The notes beneath the pieces are model-generated. The model ran no database searches. It was not told the DNA's origin and saw nothing but the letters and a program-made list of their open reading frames with translations. A program made the position numbers and the translations under genes. Shown here piece after piece: positions 8,269 through 16,985 of a stretch of 64,000 bases of DNA. Source of the DNA: an uncultured Prevotella sp. (lineage in GTDB: Bacteria; Bacteroidota; Bacteroidia; Bacteroidales; Bacteroidaceae); contig CALUFN010000005.1 in the NCBI GenBank assembly GCA_944319945.1, forward strand, positions 1 through 64,000. Direction: 5' to 3'. Position 1 is the first letter of the stretch, and every line of letters starts with the position of its first letter.

Positions 8269-10299
8269 TTATAAATTCTTTAAAAGATCTTCCAGCTTGA
8301 CCAGCTCGTCGCGGTATTGGGCAGCCTGGAGAAAGTCCATGTCTTTTGCGGCCTTCTTCATCATGCGACGGGTATTCTCGATGCTCTTCTCGAGCTGTGC
8401 GCGACTCATGGTGCTTATTACGGGGTCGGCGGCGAAGGCTGCGTGCTCCTCCTCGATGTAAGGCTTGTAGACTTTGGCGGCCGGCTTCTCTGGAGCAGCG
8501 GCGGGGCTTAAACCGCCGAGCCTGATGCCTTTGACTACCTGACGCGGCACTATGTGGTGCTGCTCGTTATAGCGCAGCTGCTTTGCGCGGCGACGGGCGG
8601 TCTCGTCTATTGTGGCTTGCATGCTTGCCGTCACGCGGTCGGCATACATTATCACCTTTCCGTCAACGTTGCGGGCGGCGCGCCCCGCCGTCTGCGTGAG
8701 CGAGCGGTGCGAGCGCAGGAAGCCTTCCTTGTCGGCGTCGAGTATGGCCACGAGCGACACTTCGGGCAGGTCGAGCCCCTCGCGCAGAAGGTTGACGCCT
8801 ACTAGCACGTCGTAGACACCCGAGCGCAGGTCGTTCATTATTTTGATGCGGTCGAGCGTGGCCACGTCGCTGTGTATGTAAGCAGCCTTCACGCCGTGGT
8901 CGAGTAGATATTCGGTCAGCTCCTCGGCCATGCGCTTGGTCAGCGTGGTGACGAGCGTGCGACCGCCGCGCTCGTTTCGGGAGATGATCTCTTCCATGAG
9001 GTCGTCAATTTGGTTTTCGCTCGGGCGCACCTCTATCTCGGGGTCGAGCAGCCCGGTGGGGCGTATCACCTGCTCCACCACCACGCCCCCGGCCTCGGAG
9101 AGTTCGTAGTCGGCAGGGGTGGCCGACACGTAGATCACTTGGTTGACCATCGAGCGGAACTCGTCGAAGGTCAACGGGCGGTTGTCATAGGCGGCGGGCA
9201 GGCGGAAGCCGTATTCCACGAGATTGCGCTTGCGCGCCCTGTCGCCTCCGTACATGGCGCTTATCTGCGGCACGCTGACGTGGCTCTCGTCTATCACGAG
9301 GAGATAATCTTTCGGGAAGAAGTCGAGCAGGCAGTAGGGTTTCTGTCCGGGCTGACGGCCGTCGAAGTAGCGCGAGTAGTTCTCTATGCCCGAGCAGTGG
9401 CCCAGCTCCTTGATCATCTCCATGTCGTATTCCACGCGCTCCTTAATGCGCTGCGCCTTGACGGCTTCGCCCTGATCCTCGAAGTAGGCAATCTGCGCCG
9501 TCAGGTCGTCTTGTATGGCGCGCACGGCCCTCTCGGTCTGTTCCTTCGACGTGACGAAGAGGTTAGCCGGATATATGCTGTAGCTGTCAAACGAAGCCAA
9601 GCGGTGGTAGCTTACGGCATCGAGCTCGTCTATTGAGTCTATCTCGTCGTCCCAGAAGGTCACCCTCACCACGTGCTCGCCGTAGGCCGGGAACACGTCG
9701 ACCGTGTCGCCCTTCACTCGGAAGCAGCCGCGCTTCAACTCTATGTCGTTCCTTACATATAACGCGCCCACGAGGCTGCGCAAGAAGATGTTGCGGTCGA
9801 GCTTGCGCCCGCGACTGAAAGAGATGACGCTCTTAGCCATCTCTACGGGGCCGCCCATGCCGTAAATGCACGATACAGACGAGACCACAACCACGTCCTT
9901 TCGCCCCGACAGCAGCGAAGACACGGCCGAAAGGCGCAGGCGGTCGATCTCGTCGTTGATGGCAAGGTCTTTCTCTATGTATGTGTCGGTCTGCGGCAAG
10001 TAAGCCTCGGGCTGATAATAGTCGTAATATGACACGTAATACTCAACCGCGTTGTCGGGGAAGAAGGTCTTCATCTCGCCGTACAGCTGGGCGGCCAGCG
10101 TCTTGTTGTGGCTCAGTATGAGCGTGGGCTTGCCGGCTGCGGCTATGACATTGGCTATGGTGAACGTCTTGCCCGACCCTGTGACGCCTAATAGCACCTG
10201 CGCCTTCTCGCCAGCCGCTATGCCGTCGGCGAGCTGTTTGATGGCCTCCGGCTGGTCGCCGGTAGGCTTGTATTCGGAAACAAGTTTGAACTTACCCAT
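8269..10299 (-). CDS. uvrB: Excinuclease ABC subunit B
   Basis: Cytoplasmic DNA-repair helicase-like protein that receives damaged DNA from UvrA and positions UvrC for dual incision in nucleotide excision repair. The start at 10299 (MGKFKLVSEYKPTGDQP) is chosen over a start 45 bp upstream because it matches the family N-terminus, giving 676 residues. Walker A is GVTGSGKTF near 37-46; the damage-probing beta-hairpin is in YYDYYQPEAYLP; DESHV is the Walker B box; the motif V/VI region includes GVNLLREGLDLPEVS and QTAGRAARN. A C-terminal UVR domain (about 635-672) binds UvrC. It is monocistronic and divergent from bamD. Confidence 0.97.
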   Translation of the reverse strand: MGKFKLVSEYKPTGDQPEAIKQLADGIAAGEKAQVLLGVTGSGKTFTIANVIAAAGKPTLILSHNKTLAAQLYGEMKTFFPDNAVEYYVSYYDYYQPEAYLPQTDTYIEKDLAINDEIDRLRLSAVSSLLSGRKDVVVVSSVSCIYGMGGPVEMAKSVISFSRGRKLDRNIFLRSLVGALYVRNDIELKRGCFRVKGDTVDVFPAYGEHVVRVTFWDDEIDSIDELDAVSYHRLASFDSYSIYPANLFVTSKEQTERAVRAIQDDLTAQIAYFEDQGEAVKAQRIKERVEYDMEMIKELGHCSGIENYSRYFDGRQPGQKPYCLLDFFPKDYLLVIDESHVSVPQISAMYGGDRARKRNLVEYGFRLPAAYDNRPLTFDEFRSMVNQVIYVSATPADYELSEAGGVVVEQVIRPTGLLDPEIEVRPSENQIDDLMEEIISRNERGGRTLVTTLTKRMAEELTEYLLDHGVKAAYIHSDVATLDRIKIMNDLRSGVYDVLVGVNLLREGLDLPEVSLVAILDADKEGFLRSHRSLTQTAGRAARNVDGKVIMYADRVTASMQATIDETARRRAKQLRYNEQHHIVPRQVVKGIRLGGLSPAAAPEKPAAKVYKPYIEEEHAAFAADPVISTMSRAQLEKSIENTRRMMKKAAKDMDFLQAAQYRDELVKLEDLLKNL

Positions 10300-10370
10300 T
10301 TTTATAGTTGACAAGTTGTTCAGTGACAAGTAATCAGTTGACAACTGAAAACACGTCTGCTAATATCATG

Positions 10371-10378
10371 CAAAAATA
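10371..10378 (-). promoter_or_regulatory. Probable -7 element for uvrB
   Basis: TATTTTTG (TAnnTTTG type) on the minus strand, 71 bp before the uvrB start. No TTG sits at the expected -33 spacing. Between it and uvrB lie short degenerate TTGACAAGT-type direct repeats (10308-10343). Confidence 0.4.
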
Positions 10379-10439
10379 CAAATAACATACAAATAAGAGC
10401 GCGTAACAATGATTTTTTCTTAAAAATGAAGCCAAAACC

Positions 10440-10470
10440 TTGCCTCTTATTGGAATAATGCTTATTTTTG
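10440..10470 (+). promoter_or_regulatory. Promoter of the bamD-rpoZ operon
   Basis: TTG at 10440-10442, a 20-bp spacer and TATTTTTG at 10463-10470 fit the Bacteroidota -33/-7 consensus. The predicted 5' leader is about 25 nt before the bamD start at 10501. Confidence 0.65.
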
Positions 10471-10500
10471 CAGCCGAATGCAGCGTTTTTTTATGAATCT

Positions 10501-11328
10501 ATGAAGATAAAGAGTATTCTCATTCCGATATCGGCAGCCGTTTTCTTTTCAGGATGCGCCCACGAGTTCAACCAAGTTTACAAGTCGCAAGACTACGCTT
10601 ACAAATACGAGTTTGCAAAGGAATGCTTTGCAAACGGCAAGTACGCACAAGCCATTTCGCTGCTGCAGGAGCTGGTGACCATACAGAAGGGCACCGACAA
10701 CGCTGAAGAAAGCCTCTACATGCTCGCCATGGCGCAGTATTGCGACCGAGACTACGAGGGAGCGGCCATGACGTTCAAGAAATACCGCCAGTCGTACCCC
10801 AAGGGCATCTACGCCGAGACGGCCTCGTTTTACATCGGCGAGAGCCTCTACATGAGCACTCCCGAGCCGAGGCTCGACCAGACGCAGACGGTCAACGCCC
10901 TGTCGGCCTTCCAAGAGTATCTTGACATCTATCCCGAGGCAAGGCTTAAGGACACGGCGCAGAAGCGGCTGTTCGAGCTGCAGGACAAGCTGATAACGAA
11001 AGAGCTCTACTCGGCAAGGCTGTATTACAACCTCGGCACATACTTCGGCAATTGCACCAGCGGCGGCAGCAATTACGAAGCGTGCATAATAACCGCCCAA
11101 AACGCCATCAACGACTATCCGTACAACTCGAAGCGCGAGGAGTTCGCCCTGCTGATAATGAAAAGCAAGTTTGAGCTGGCCGAGCAGAGCGTTGAGGAAA
11201 AGAAGCTCGACAGGTACCGAGACGCCGAAGACGAATGCTACGGATTCATCAACGAGTATCCTGAATCGGAAAACAAGCAGCTGGCCGAGAAATACATCAA
11301 GTCGTGCAAGAAATACACAAAAGAATAA
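10501..11328 (+). CDS. bamD: Outer-membrane assembly lipoprotein BamD
   Basis: Lipoprotein of 275 residues and essential partner of BamA in folding beta-barrel proteins into the outer membrane. The ATG at 10501 is preferred because it gives a short signal peptide (MKIKSILIPI...) with lipobox FFSGC near residue 18; an ATG 33 bp upstream would place non-signal residues first. The mature part consists of TPR-like helical repeats, with typical phrases such as YALAMAQY-like, KYRQSYPKG and FQEYLDIYPEA, and a C-terminal helix rich in Lys and Glu. The following rpoZ and DUF4293 genes are closely spaced on the same strand, an order often seen in Bacteroidales. Confidence 0.93.
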   Translation: MKIKSILIPISAAVFFSGCAHEFNQVYKSQDYAYKYEFAKECFANGKYAQAISLLQELVTIQKGTDNAEESLYMLAMAQYCDRDYEGAAMTFKKYRQSYPKGIYAETASFYIGESLYMSTPEPRLDQTQTVNALSAFQEYLDIYPEARLKDTAQKRLFELQDKLITKELYSARLYYNLGTYFGNCTSGGSNYEACIITAQNAINDYPYNSKREEFALLIMKSKFELAEQSVEEKKLDRYRDAEDECYGFINEYPESENKQLAEKYIKSCKKYTKE

Positions 11329-11360
11329 TTACAAACAACATAACACTTAAGCAAAACGAC

Positions 11361-11699
11361 ATGGATTATAAGAAATCAAAAGCCCCGACCAACACCGTTA
11401 CCCGCAACATCATGGACTTGTGCAAGGACACCGGCAACATCTATGAGAGCGTGGCCATAATATCAAAGCGCGCCAACCAGATTTCGGTGGAAATAAAGCA
11501 AGACCTGAGCAAGAAACTTGCCGAGTTCGCCTCATACAACGACAGTTTGGAGGAAGTGTTCGAGAACAGGGAGCAGATAGAAATATCGAGATATTACGAG
11601 AAGCTGCCCAAGCCCACGCTGCTCGCCACGCAAGAGTTCATAGACGGCAACATCTACTGGCGCGACACCCAGAAGGACAACCAAAAGGAAGCACAATGA
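11361..11699 (+). CDS. rpoZ: RNA polymerase omega subunit (Rpb6 family)
   Basis: Small protein of 112 residues; omega binds beta' and helps assemble and stabilise RNA polymerase. I recognise the Bacteroidota form from its start MDYKKSKAPTNTVTRN, the segment NIYESVAIISKRANQIS that corresponds to the omega core, and the ending EKLPKPTLLATQEF. The start at 11361 is preferred over an in-frame ATG at 11304, which would overlap bamD. It lies 32 bp after bamD, and its stop overlaps the next start in ATGA, so it is part of one transcript. The family is highly divergent from proteobacterial RpoZ, and confidence rests on this context. Confidence 0.85.
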   Translation: MDYKKSKAPTNTVTRNIMDLCKDTGNIYESVAIISKRANQISVEIKQDLSKKLAEFASYNDSLEEVFENREQIEISRYYEKLPKPTLLATQEFIDGNIYWRDTQKDNQKEAQ

Positions 11700-12157
11700 T
11701 ACAGCGCAAGCAAACGGTATTCCTCTTGGTGGCCGTGATACTCACCGTAGTATGCCTCTGCCTGCCGATAGGCGGCTTCAACGGCATGGGGGGAGCGCCT
11801 GCAGGCGGCGCAGACATGTACAATCTTTGGATAAACATGCCTGACGGCAGCCACGACTTCTCGGTGTGGGCACTCTTCGCCATACTACTGGTAACCTGCC
11901 CGATAGCCCTGATAGCCGTATTCTCTTACCACAACCGCATCACGCAGAGCAGGTATTGCATGTTCAACATGCTCCTCGTAGTAGGCTGGTACGTGGTCTA
12001 CGCAATGTCAGCAGCCAGCCTCAGCGGAGACTTGGGCGATTTCAGCTTCTCATTCACGGCTATTCTCCCTGCAATAGCGTTCATCCTGTATTTCATGGCA
12101 AGAAAGGCCATTCTCGCCGACGAAGCACTTGTGCGTGCGGCCGACAGAATCAGGTAA
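11696..12157 (+). CDS. DUF4293 membrane protein
   Basis: Inner-membrane protein of 153 residues with four hydrophobic segments (about 7-25, 57-78, 91-110, 121-140), a short Gly-rich periplasmic loop after the first segment, and a charged C-terminal tail. The start MIQRKQTVFLL and the layout match DUF4293, a Bacteroidota family of unknown function. It overlaps rpoZ by 4 bp (ATGA), which implies translational coupling. Its constant association with bamD and rpoZ suggests a household role in the envelope, but no activity can be assigned. Confidence 0.85.
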   Translation: MIQRKQTVFLLVAVILTVVCLCLPIGGFNGMGGAPAGGADMYNLWINMPDGSHDFSVWALFAILLVTCPIALIAVFSYHNRITQSRYCMFNMLLVVGWYVVYAMSAASLSGDLGDFSFSFTAILPAIAFILYFMARKAILADEALVRAADRIR

Positions 12158-12177
12158 CAACATAACGACAACAAACC

Positions 12178-12225
12178 AAACAGACGAGGTGTGGCCATTC
12201 CGGTATTGGTCGCACCTCGTCCGTT
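12178..12225. terminator. Bidirectional hairpin between convergent genes
   Basis: GACGAGGTG (12183-12191) pairs perfectly with CACCTCGTC (12213-12221); further GGCC/GGTC pairing inside and AAAC/GTTT outside lengthen the stem. It lies exactly between the convergent DUF4293 and HhH-protein genes. No long T-run follows on either strand. Confidence 0.55.
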
Positions 12226-12241
12226 TCTATCCACACGGCCG

Positions 12242-14242
12242 TCACAAGCGCAGCCTGAGCTGCACTTCAAGGTCGGTGGCCGACGAATGGGCAATCTCCT
12301 GATAGCCCGAACCAATCTTGTCACGGTCGAAATATTTGGTGGTACCAACCTTTAATGCCACCGATACCTTGTCAGAGAAATCCGAGGTTGCCATGAAAGC
12401 CAACCTTACGCCGTTGCCGAAATACGCCGGAGACGAAAACGAATACACCATTCCACGTTCATAGGCATACAGCCGACTGTCGTAACCGTCGGTATCGAAA
12501 TATCCCAACGCAGCCGTAGCACTGAACAAGCGGCTCACGTTCAGGCCGACGTTTTGGGTTATCATCCAGCCGAAGCTACCGGCCTTATACAGCGAATAAG
12601 CGAGATCGGCCTGGGTCTTGCCCGTCCACATTCCGCCATCATAAGCTACGGCAAGGCGTCCGCGATACTCAGTCTTAAACACCAGTCCGCTTTTTGAAGC
12701 GTTGTCACGCTCCCTGTTCCTAAGGCGGTAGCGTAACGAATAATTCCACTTGCCACGCTTATACACTGCCTGGACCAGGTTGTCAAACGACCGCGAGCTG
12801 CGAGCCGCCTGATACTTTGGCCATGCGAAATAGGCAAAGTCTGAATAAGTCATGACGCTCAGCTCCGGCACAGGCCGCCACGACAGGCCTACGTACACGC
12901 CGCTCTCGTTCTGCACGGCCCCGCCGTCGCTGAAACTTTCAGCCAAGAGGGAATAATACCTGAACGAATAAAAGCGTTGCAAGGCCATCAAGTCGAGATT
13001 GTCGGTCAAGCCGTAACTTACGGTATTAATCGTAGCTATGGCGTTGCATCCACCTGTAGCCGTCTCGCCGCTTACCGAGAGCCTGTGACCTGTGTATCCG
13101 TAATTTACGCCTACGTTGTAAAAGTTACTACCATTGGCATAATGACGCCGATACACGGCATCGGTCTTAGGCTTCAGTTCCCTGTCGAGTGAGACGGCAA
13201 CACCCGTCAAACCTACGTAAAAGCCCTTATACCTATAATCAATATTGCCGCCGGCTACAAACTGTGAGGAGTTATTTTTCTTGGCCATCTCCGTCTCAGT
13301 GCGATGATAGCCGTCGTCAAGTATCGTTGAGATTGTGCCGTCGTCGTCGTTCAACGTAGCGTCAAACTTGCGGTATGACACAAAAGCGCTCACGTCAAGG
13401 CCCGTGCCCACGTTGACCGTAGCCGCCGCGCCCTGCAGGTAGTTGGCGTCGGAGCGCGACGAATGCGGACGGATATTGCTGCCGCCGCGCCCCAACGAAG
13501 AAAGGGTTGACAACTTGCCGAAACCGAAATTATTGTTTATCACAAGTCCCATGCCGAACTTTACGCGGTAGCGTCCCAGCGCGAGGGTCTTGACGCGTCC
13601 GAGCTTCTTCAGCACGAGATAAAATGAATAGAAGTCGTATCCGGCCTTGTTCCTTCCGGCGAAAAACGGCTCTCCCGCATCCTGAGAGCCTAAGAAGCCG
13701 AGCCTGACGTAACTACCATACGTGAAATCGTATCTCACGCTATGCTTGTACTGATACCCCAAGTAGCCTTCACGGTCGCCCCTGCGCTCGTAAAACGGCA
13801 CCTTTGCCGTACCAATTATGTCGTGTTCCCCGTATTTCACGATGTTGCTTAACTTCGGGAACTTTCTCTCCTCCACCCTTCCTGCATACGTGAAATAGAA
13901 CAACAAGCGACGCTTGAAATAATCCAAGTCTCTTATCATGGCTAGCTCTCCAAGCGATTTCATAGGCCCGTAGCGGTAAAGATATTCGCTGATGTCCTCT
14001 ACGTCCTTTGCCTTCAGGAAGGGCAGTTGCTCCAGCTCCTCACGCGTAGCGGTGTTGATGTTCATCGGATTCTTCTCCAAGTCACACAACATGTCGAAAT
14101 AATACTCCGACTCTTCAGTCTTGGCATCCTCAAGCTCGCCGAGCTGGTATAAATATTGTTCCCACTCACGTTGCTGCGCCGCCAACGGCGAAATGGCCGA
14201 TGTCGAGCATGCGAATATGAGTATTACAACGAATCTCAACAC
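12242..14242 (-). CDS. Helix-hairpin-helix outer-membrane beta-barrel protein
   Basis: Exported protein of 666 residues. A signal peptide (1-22, ending SPLAAQ) precedes a helical region with two ComEA-like helix-hairpin-helix motifs (about 58-112: MNINTATREELEQLPFL and a second copy in GPMKSLGELAMIRDLDYF). The remaining 540 residues alternate aromatic and polar residues in the manner of a large outer-membrane beta-barrel, and the protein ends in a short aromatic-poor strand LEVQLRLRL. HhH motifs usually bind DNA, so this common Bacteroidota architecture has been suspected to take part in DNA uptake or protein sorting; that is inference. It is monocistronic and convergent with the rpoZ operon. 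Confidence 0.85.
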   Translation of the reverse strand: MLRFVVILIFACSTSAISPLAAQQREWEQYLYQLGELEDAKTEESEYYFDMLCDLEKNPMNINTATREELEQLPFLKAKDVEDISEYLYRYGPMKSLGELAMIRDLDYFKRRLLFYFTYAGRVEERKFPKLSNIVKYGEHDIIGTAKVPFYERRGDREGYLGYQYKHSVRYDFTYGSYVRLGFLGSQDAGEPFFAGRNKAGYDFYSFYLVLKKLGRVKTLALGRYRVKFGMGLVINNNFGFGKLSTLSSLGRGGSNIRPHSSRSDANYLQGAAATVNVGTGLDVSAFVSYRKFDATLNDDDGTISTILDDGYHRTETEMAKKNNSSQFVAGGNIDYRYKGFYVGLTGVAVSLDRELKPKTDAVYRRHYANGSNFYNVGVNYGYTGHRLSVSGETATGGCNAIATINTVSYGLTDNLDLMALQRFYSFRYYSLLAESFSDGGAVQNESGVYVGLSWRPVPELSVMTYSDFAYFAWPKYQAARSSRSFDNLVQAVYKRGKWNYSLRYRLRNRERDNASKSGLVFKTEYRGRLAVAYDGGMWTGKTQADLAYSLYKAGSFGWMITQNVGLNVSRLFSATAALGYFDTDGYDSRLYAYERGMVYSFSSPAYFGNGVRLAFMATSDFSDKVSVALKVGTTKYFDRDKIGSGYQEIAHSSATDLEVQLRLRL

Positions 14243-14316
14243 TAATGTTTCTCCTTATTTAGACGGGGCATGCTCATCGGCAACCTTTTACGCTCCCGAA
14301 CGCCGCCTTTTGTGCG

Positions 14317-14357
14317 GTAATATGATACCTTTCGCGCTGCAAAAGGTATCATATTAC
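14317..14357. repeat. Perfect 16-bp-stem hairpin upstream of the HhH gene
   Basis: Arms at 14317-14332 and 14342-14357 (GTAATATGATACCTTT and its exact complement) flank a 9-nt loop. The hairpin lies 51 bp past the mnmA stop, between that gene and the start of the HhH gene, both on the minus strand. It may stop mnmA transcription although no T-run follows, or it may be a protein-binding palindrome. Confidence 0.55.
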
Positions 14358-14408
14358 AACTTATTGAAGCACTGTTTTTTACACATTAAACACGATTACG
14401 CCCATACA

Positions 14409-15512
14409 TCAGCAGAAAATCTCTCCGCTGCCGATGCATAGATGATGCCGTTCGTCGTAAATAACGCAAAACTGTCCCGGGGCAACGCCTTGTATCAGGT
14501 CGTCGGAATGTATGTAAAACGAGCCTGGGCCAAGCGTCTCAAGCGTTGCGTTATGAAACTCGGGCGTATGACGTATCTTAAACGTAACCCTCACCGACGG
14601 CTCGCCGGCCCACGGATTACGCGTAAGGAAATTAAAGTCGTGTATCTTGAAGTCTTTCTTATAAGCCGTCAACGGCTCATAGCCCTTGCTTACGAAAAGC
14701 ACGTTGGCGGCCATGTCTTTCTTTACGGCATACCACGGGCCACCGCCGAAGCCGAGGCCGTGGCGCTGCCCTATGGTGTGAAACCACAGTCCACGATGGG
14801 TGCCTATCTTGCGCCCAGTCTCAAATTCGAGCACGTCGCCCGGATTTTCTCCCAGATAGCGGCGGATGTAATCATTATAATTTATCTTGCCCAAGAAGCA
14901 AATGCCCTGGCTGTCCTTACGCTTGGCGTTTACAAGATGTTCGCGCTCGGCTATGGCACGCACTTCCTCCTTCATATACCTCCCTATCGGGAACACCGCC
15001 TTGCGCAACTGCCAGTCGTATATCTGCGCAAGAAAGTCGGTCTGGTCTTTCACGGGATCGGGGCTCGTGGCCAACCATTTCTCGCCGTCTATCGTCTCCG
15101 TGCATGCATAATGGCCCGTAGCTATAAGGTCGTAATCATGCCCTACCTTCTCGTCAAAGGCGCCGAACTTTATCAGCCTGTTACACATCACGTCGGGATT
15201 AGGCGTGTATCCGGCGCGCACCTTGTCCATAGTGTACTTCGTCACTTGCTGCCAATATTCCTTATGGCAGTCTACCACCTGTAGCCTGCAACCGTACTTT
15301 GCCGCTACGGCGGTAGCCATCTCGAGGTCTTCCTCGCTTGAGCAGTCCCACTCCTCGGCCTCTTCCGGACCAATCTTTATATAAAAACAATCAGGGTGCA
15401 GCCCCAATCGTGCAAACTCATATACTACGACCGAGCTGTCCACTCCGCCAGAAAGCAATACGGCTATCCTTTTATCAGCATAGTCGTAAAAGTAATCTTT
15501 TATGTCTGCCAT
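14409..15512 (-). CDS. mnmA: tRNA-specific 2-thiouridylase MnmA
   Basis: Cytoplasmic enzyme of 367 residues that activates U34 of tRNA(Lys/Glu/Gln) with ATP and inserts sulfur delivered by a persulfide relay. The PP-loop motif SGGVDSSV is near residues 20-27. The two catalytic cysteines are visible in NPDVMCNRLIKFG (about 110) and GICFLG (about 205). The C-terminal beta-barrel begins near 260 and contains the IGQRHGLGFGG segment. Length is normal. It is followed by a strong hairpin. Bacteroidota often hold more than one MnmA-like gene, so a paralogue elsewhere is possible. Confidence 0.93.
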   Translation of the reverse strand: MADIKDYFYDYADKRIAVLLSGGVDSSVVVYEFARLGLHPDCFYIKIGPEEAEEWDCSSEEDLEMATAVAAKYGCRLQVVDCHKEYWQQVTKYTMDKVRAGYTPNPDVMCNRLIKFGAFDEKVGHDYDLIATGHYACTETIDGEKWLATSPDPVKDQTDFLAQIYDWQLRKAVFPIGRYMKEEVRAIAEREHLVNAKRKDSQGICFLGKINYNDYIRRYLGENPGDVLEFETGRKIGTHRGLWFHTIGQRHGLGFGGGPWYAVKKDMAANVLFVSKGYEPLTAYKKDFKIHDFNFLTRNPWAGEPSVRVTFKIRHTPEFHNATLETLGPGSFYIHSDDLIQGVAPGQFCVIYDERHHLCIGSGEIFC

Positions 15513-15565
15513 TTATTTTTGATTTTCTTGTTTTGGGTGTTATTGTCTTACCGTTACGCGCCATG

Positions 15566-16831
15566 TCAGATATGGAAACGGTGTTTCTTCTTAGCCTTCC
15601 TCGGCGTAAATGGGCTTACGGGGTCAGTAGGAGCCTGGCCTGTGCCGCCGTCCCATCCCTTGACCGAAGCCCCGCCGTAGGGCACCCCTCGGTATTGGGC
15701 GTAACGTTGACGTATGCGGTCTACATAGCCAACGGTCTCAGAGCCGCGCATATACCCGTATTTCACTACGGGGTCGTTATAAAACCGGGGATTCTCCAAC
15801 GCCAGCACGTAATAGGCAACGTCGCGCCAGCGGTTAGGATTCTTACCGTTCTTGCGGGCCAGCACCATTGCGTCTTGTATGTGGAAATATCCGCCGTTAT
15901 AAGCCGCAAGGACGAACAAGCGGCGTTCCTCGGCGTTTTGCACGCTGCGGAAATAGCCAGTAAGCTCACGTATGTAATCGGCAGCCGCCCTGACGTTCAG
16001 CTCGGGGTCGTATATCGACGAGCGTGGTAGCCCAAGATGGTCGGCGGTGGAGGGCATTATCTGCATAAGTCCGCACGCACCCGCCCACGACTTGGCGCGT
16101 GGGTCGAAGCACGACTCCTGATAGCATTGTGCCGCCATGAGCCTCCAGTCCCACCGCGCAGCTGGTGCATACTTCTTAAACAAATGGTCGTAACGTGATA
16201 TCACACCGCCTGCCTTGTTCAGGAATGGTGAGTAGACATGACGCCTTACGCTGCGCGAAGAGAAAATGTATTTCTCCTCGTCCCTTACCTGTGCAAACAT
16301 CGACGGCTTAAACCAGGCGTTAAGGCTGTCAGCCAGCTCCTTGTTGTCGGCAGCCACGGCCCACTGCACGCCGAGCGAATCGATGCCCGCGCCGCAAAAC
16401 AGCAGTTTCTTACGTTCTTTAATGTCCTTAGGCAGGGGAAAAGCAATCAAGTCGGCATCACCGTTCTCAAGGCGCGAGACCATCTCGGCCGTATCCTTAC
16501 ACAACTCCACACGTATGGAAACGCCGAGCTTATCGGCAAACTTCTCACAGAGCAGGTATTGGGTGCCCATGCCGCGGCCACGGTAATCATAATACGTCTC
16601 AGGCCCCGACATCGTCAATATGATCAGTTCGCCGTTGTTTACAATGTCGCCGACGGTGAAATCGTCGTCGTGAGGAATCGAGTCAACGCCTACTTCACCC
16701 CACGGCGTGACAATCTTTTCCTTCTTATCATTAGAACAAGACGACGCAAGAATCACGCCAAACAACACTAATACAAAATGAAACAAACTCACGCACGTCG
16801 GTTTCACTTTGACATTACTTATCATATACAT
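15566..16831 (-). CDS. MltF-like membrane-bound lytic transglycosylase
   Basis: Outer-membrane lipoprotein of about 421 residues that cleaves peptidoglycan glycan strands with formation of 1,6-anhydro-muramic ends. The start near 16831 (or ATG at 16825) is preferred over 17011 because it yields a signal peptide with lipobox LASSC; the longer frame would run through the divergent hisG promoter. An SBP_bac_3-like solute-binding module (about 65-230) precedes an SLT/GH23 domain (about 235-390) with catalytic Glu in AAQCYQESCFDP, then AGACGLMQIMPSTA and AAYNGG. The C-terminus is basic and ends in RKAKKKHRFHI. The binding module may sense muropeptides, as proposed for MltF. Confidence 0.88.
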   Translation of the reverse strand: MYMISNVKVKPTCVSLFHFVLVLFGVILASSCSNDKKEKIVTPWGEVGVDSIPHDDDFTVGDIVNNGELIILTMSGPETYYDYRGRGMGTQYLLCEKFADKLGVSIRVELCKDTAEMVSRLENGDADLIAFPLPKDIKERKKLLFCGAGIDSLGVQWAVAADNKELADSLNAWFKPSMFAQVRDEEKYIFSSRSVRRHVYSPFLNKAGGVISRYDHLFKKYAPAARWDWRLMAAQCYQESCFDPRAKSWAGACGLMQIMPSTADHLGLPRSSIYDPELNVRAAADYIRELTGYFRSVQNAEERRLFVLAAYNGGYFHIQDAMVLARKNGKNPNRWRDVAYYVLALENPRFYNDPVVKYGYMRGSETVGYVDRIRQRYAQYRGVPYGGASVKGWDGGTGQAPTDPVSPFTPRKAKKKHRFHI

Positions 16832-16911
16832 ATAAGACTCTTTTACACATAAAAGCACTTTATTGCTTTCAGAATGTAGATAAAAGGCTGTTGCCGGAAT
16901 TAAATTTGGTA

Positions 16912-16919
16912 CAAAAATA
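16912..16919 (-). promoter_or_regulatory. Probable -7 element for the MltF-like gene
   Basis: TATTTTTG (TAnnTTTG) on the minus strand about 80 bp before the predicted start. It overlaps the region just upstream of the divergent hisG promoter, so the two units share a compact regulatory region. Confidence 0.45.
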
Positions 16920-16928
16920 CAACAATTC

Positions 16929-16959
16929 TTGCAAATATGCTTAGAAAAACGTACTTTTG
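16929..16959 (+). promoter_or_regulatory. Promoter of the his operon
   Basis: TTG at 16929-16931, a 20-bp spacer and TACTTTTG at 16952-16959 match the Bacteroidota consensus. The predicted 5' leader is only about 20 nt, leaving no room for a His-codon attenuator peptide. Confidence 0.7.
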
Positions 16960-16985
16960 CCAAACATTTTAATAAATTTATCAAT

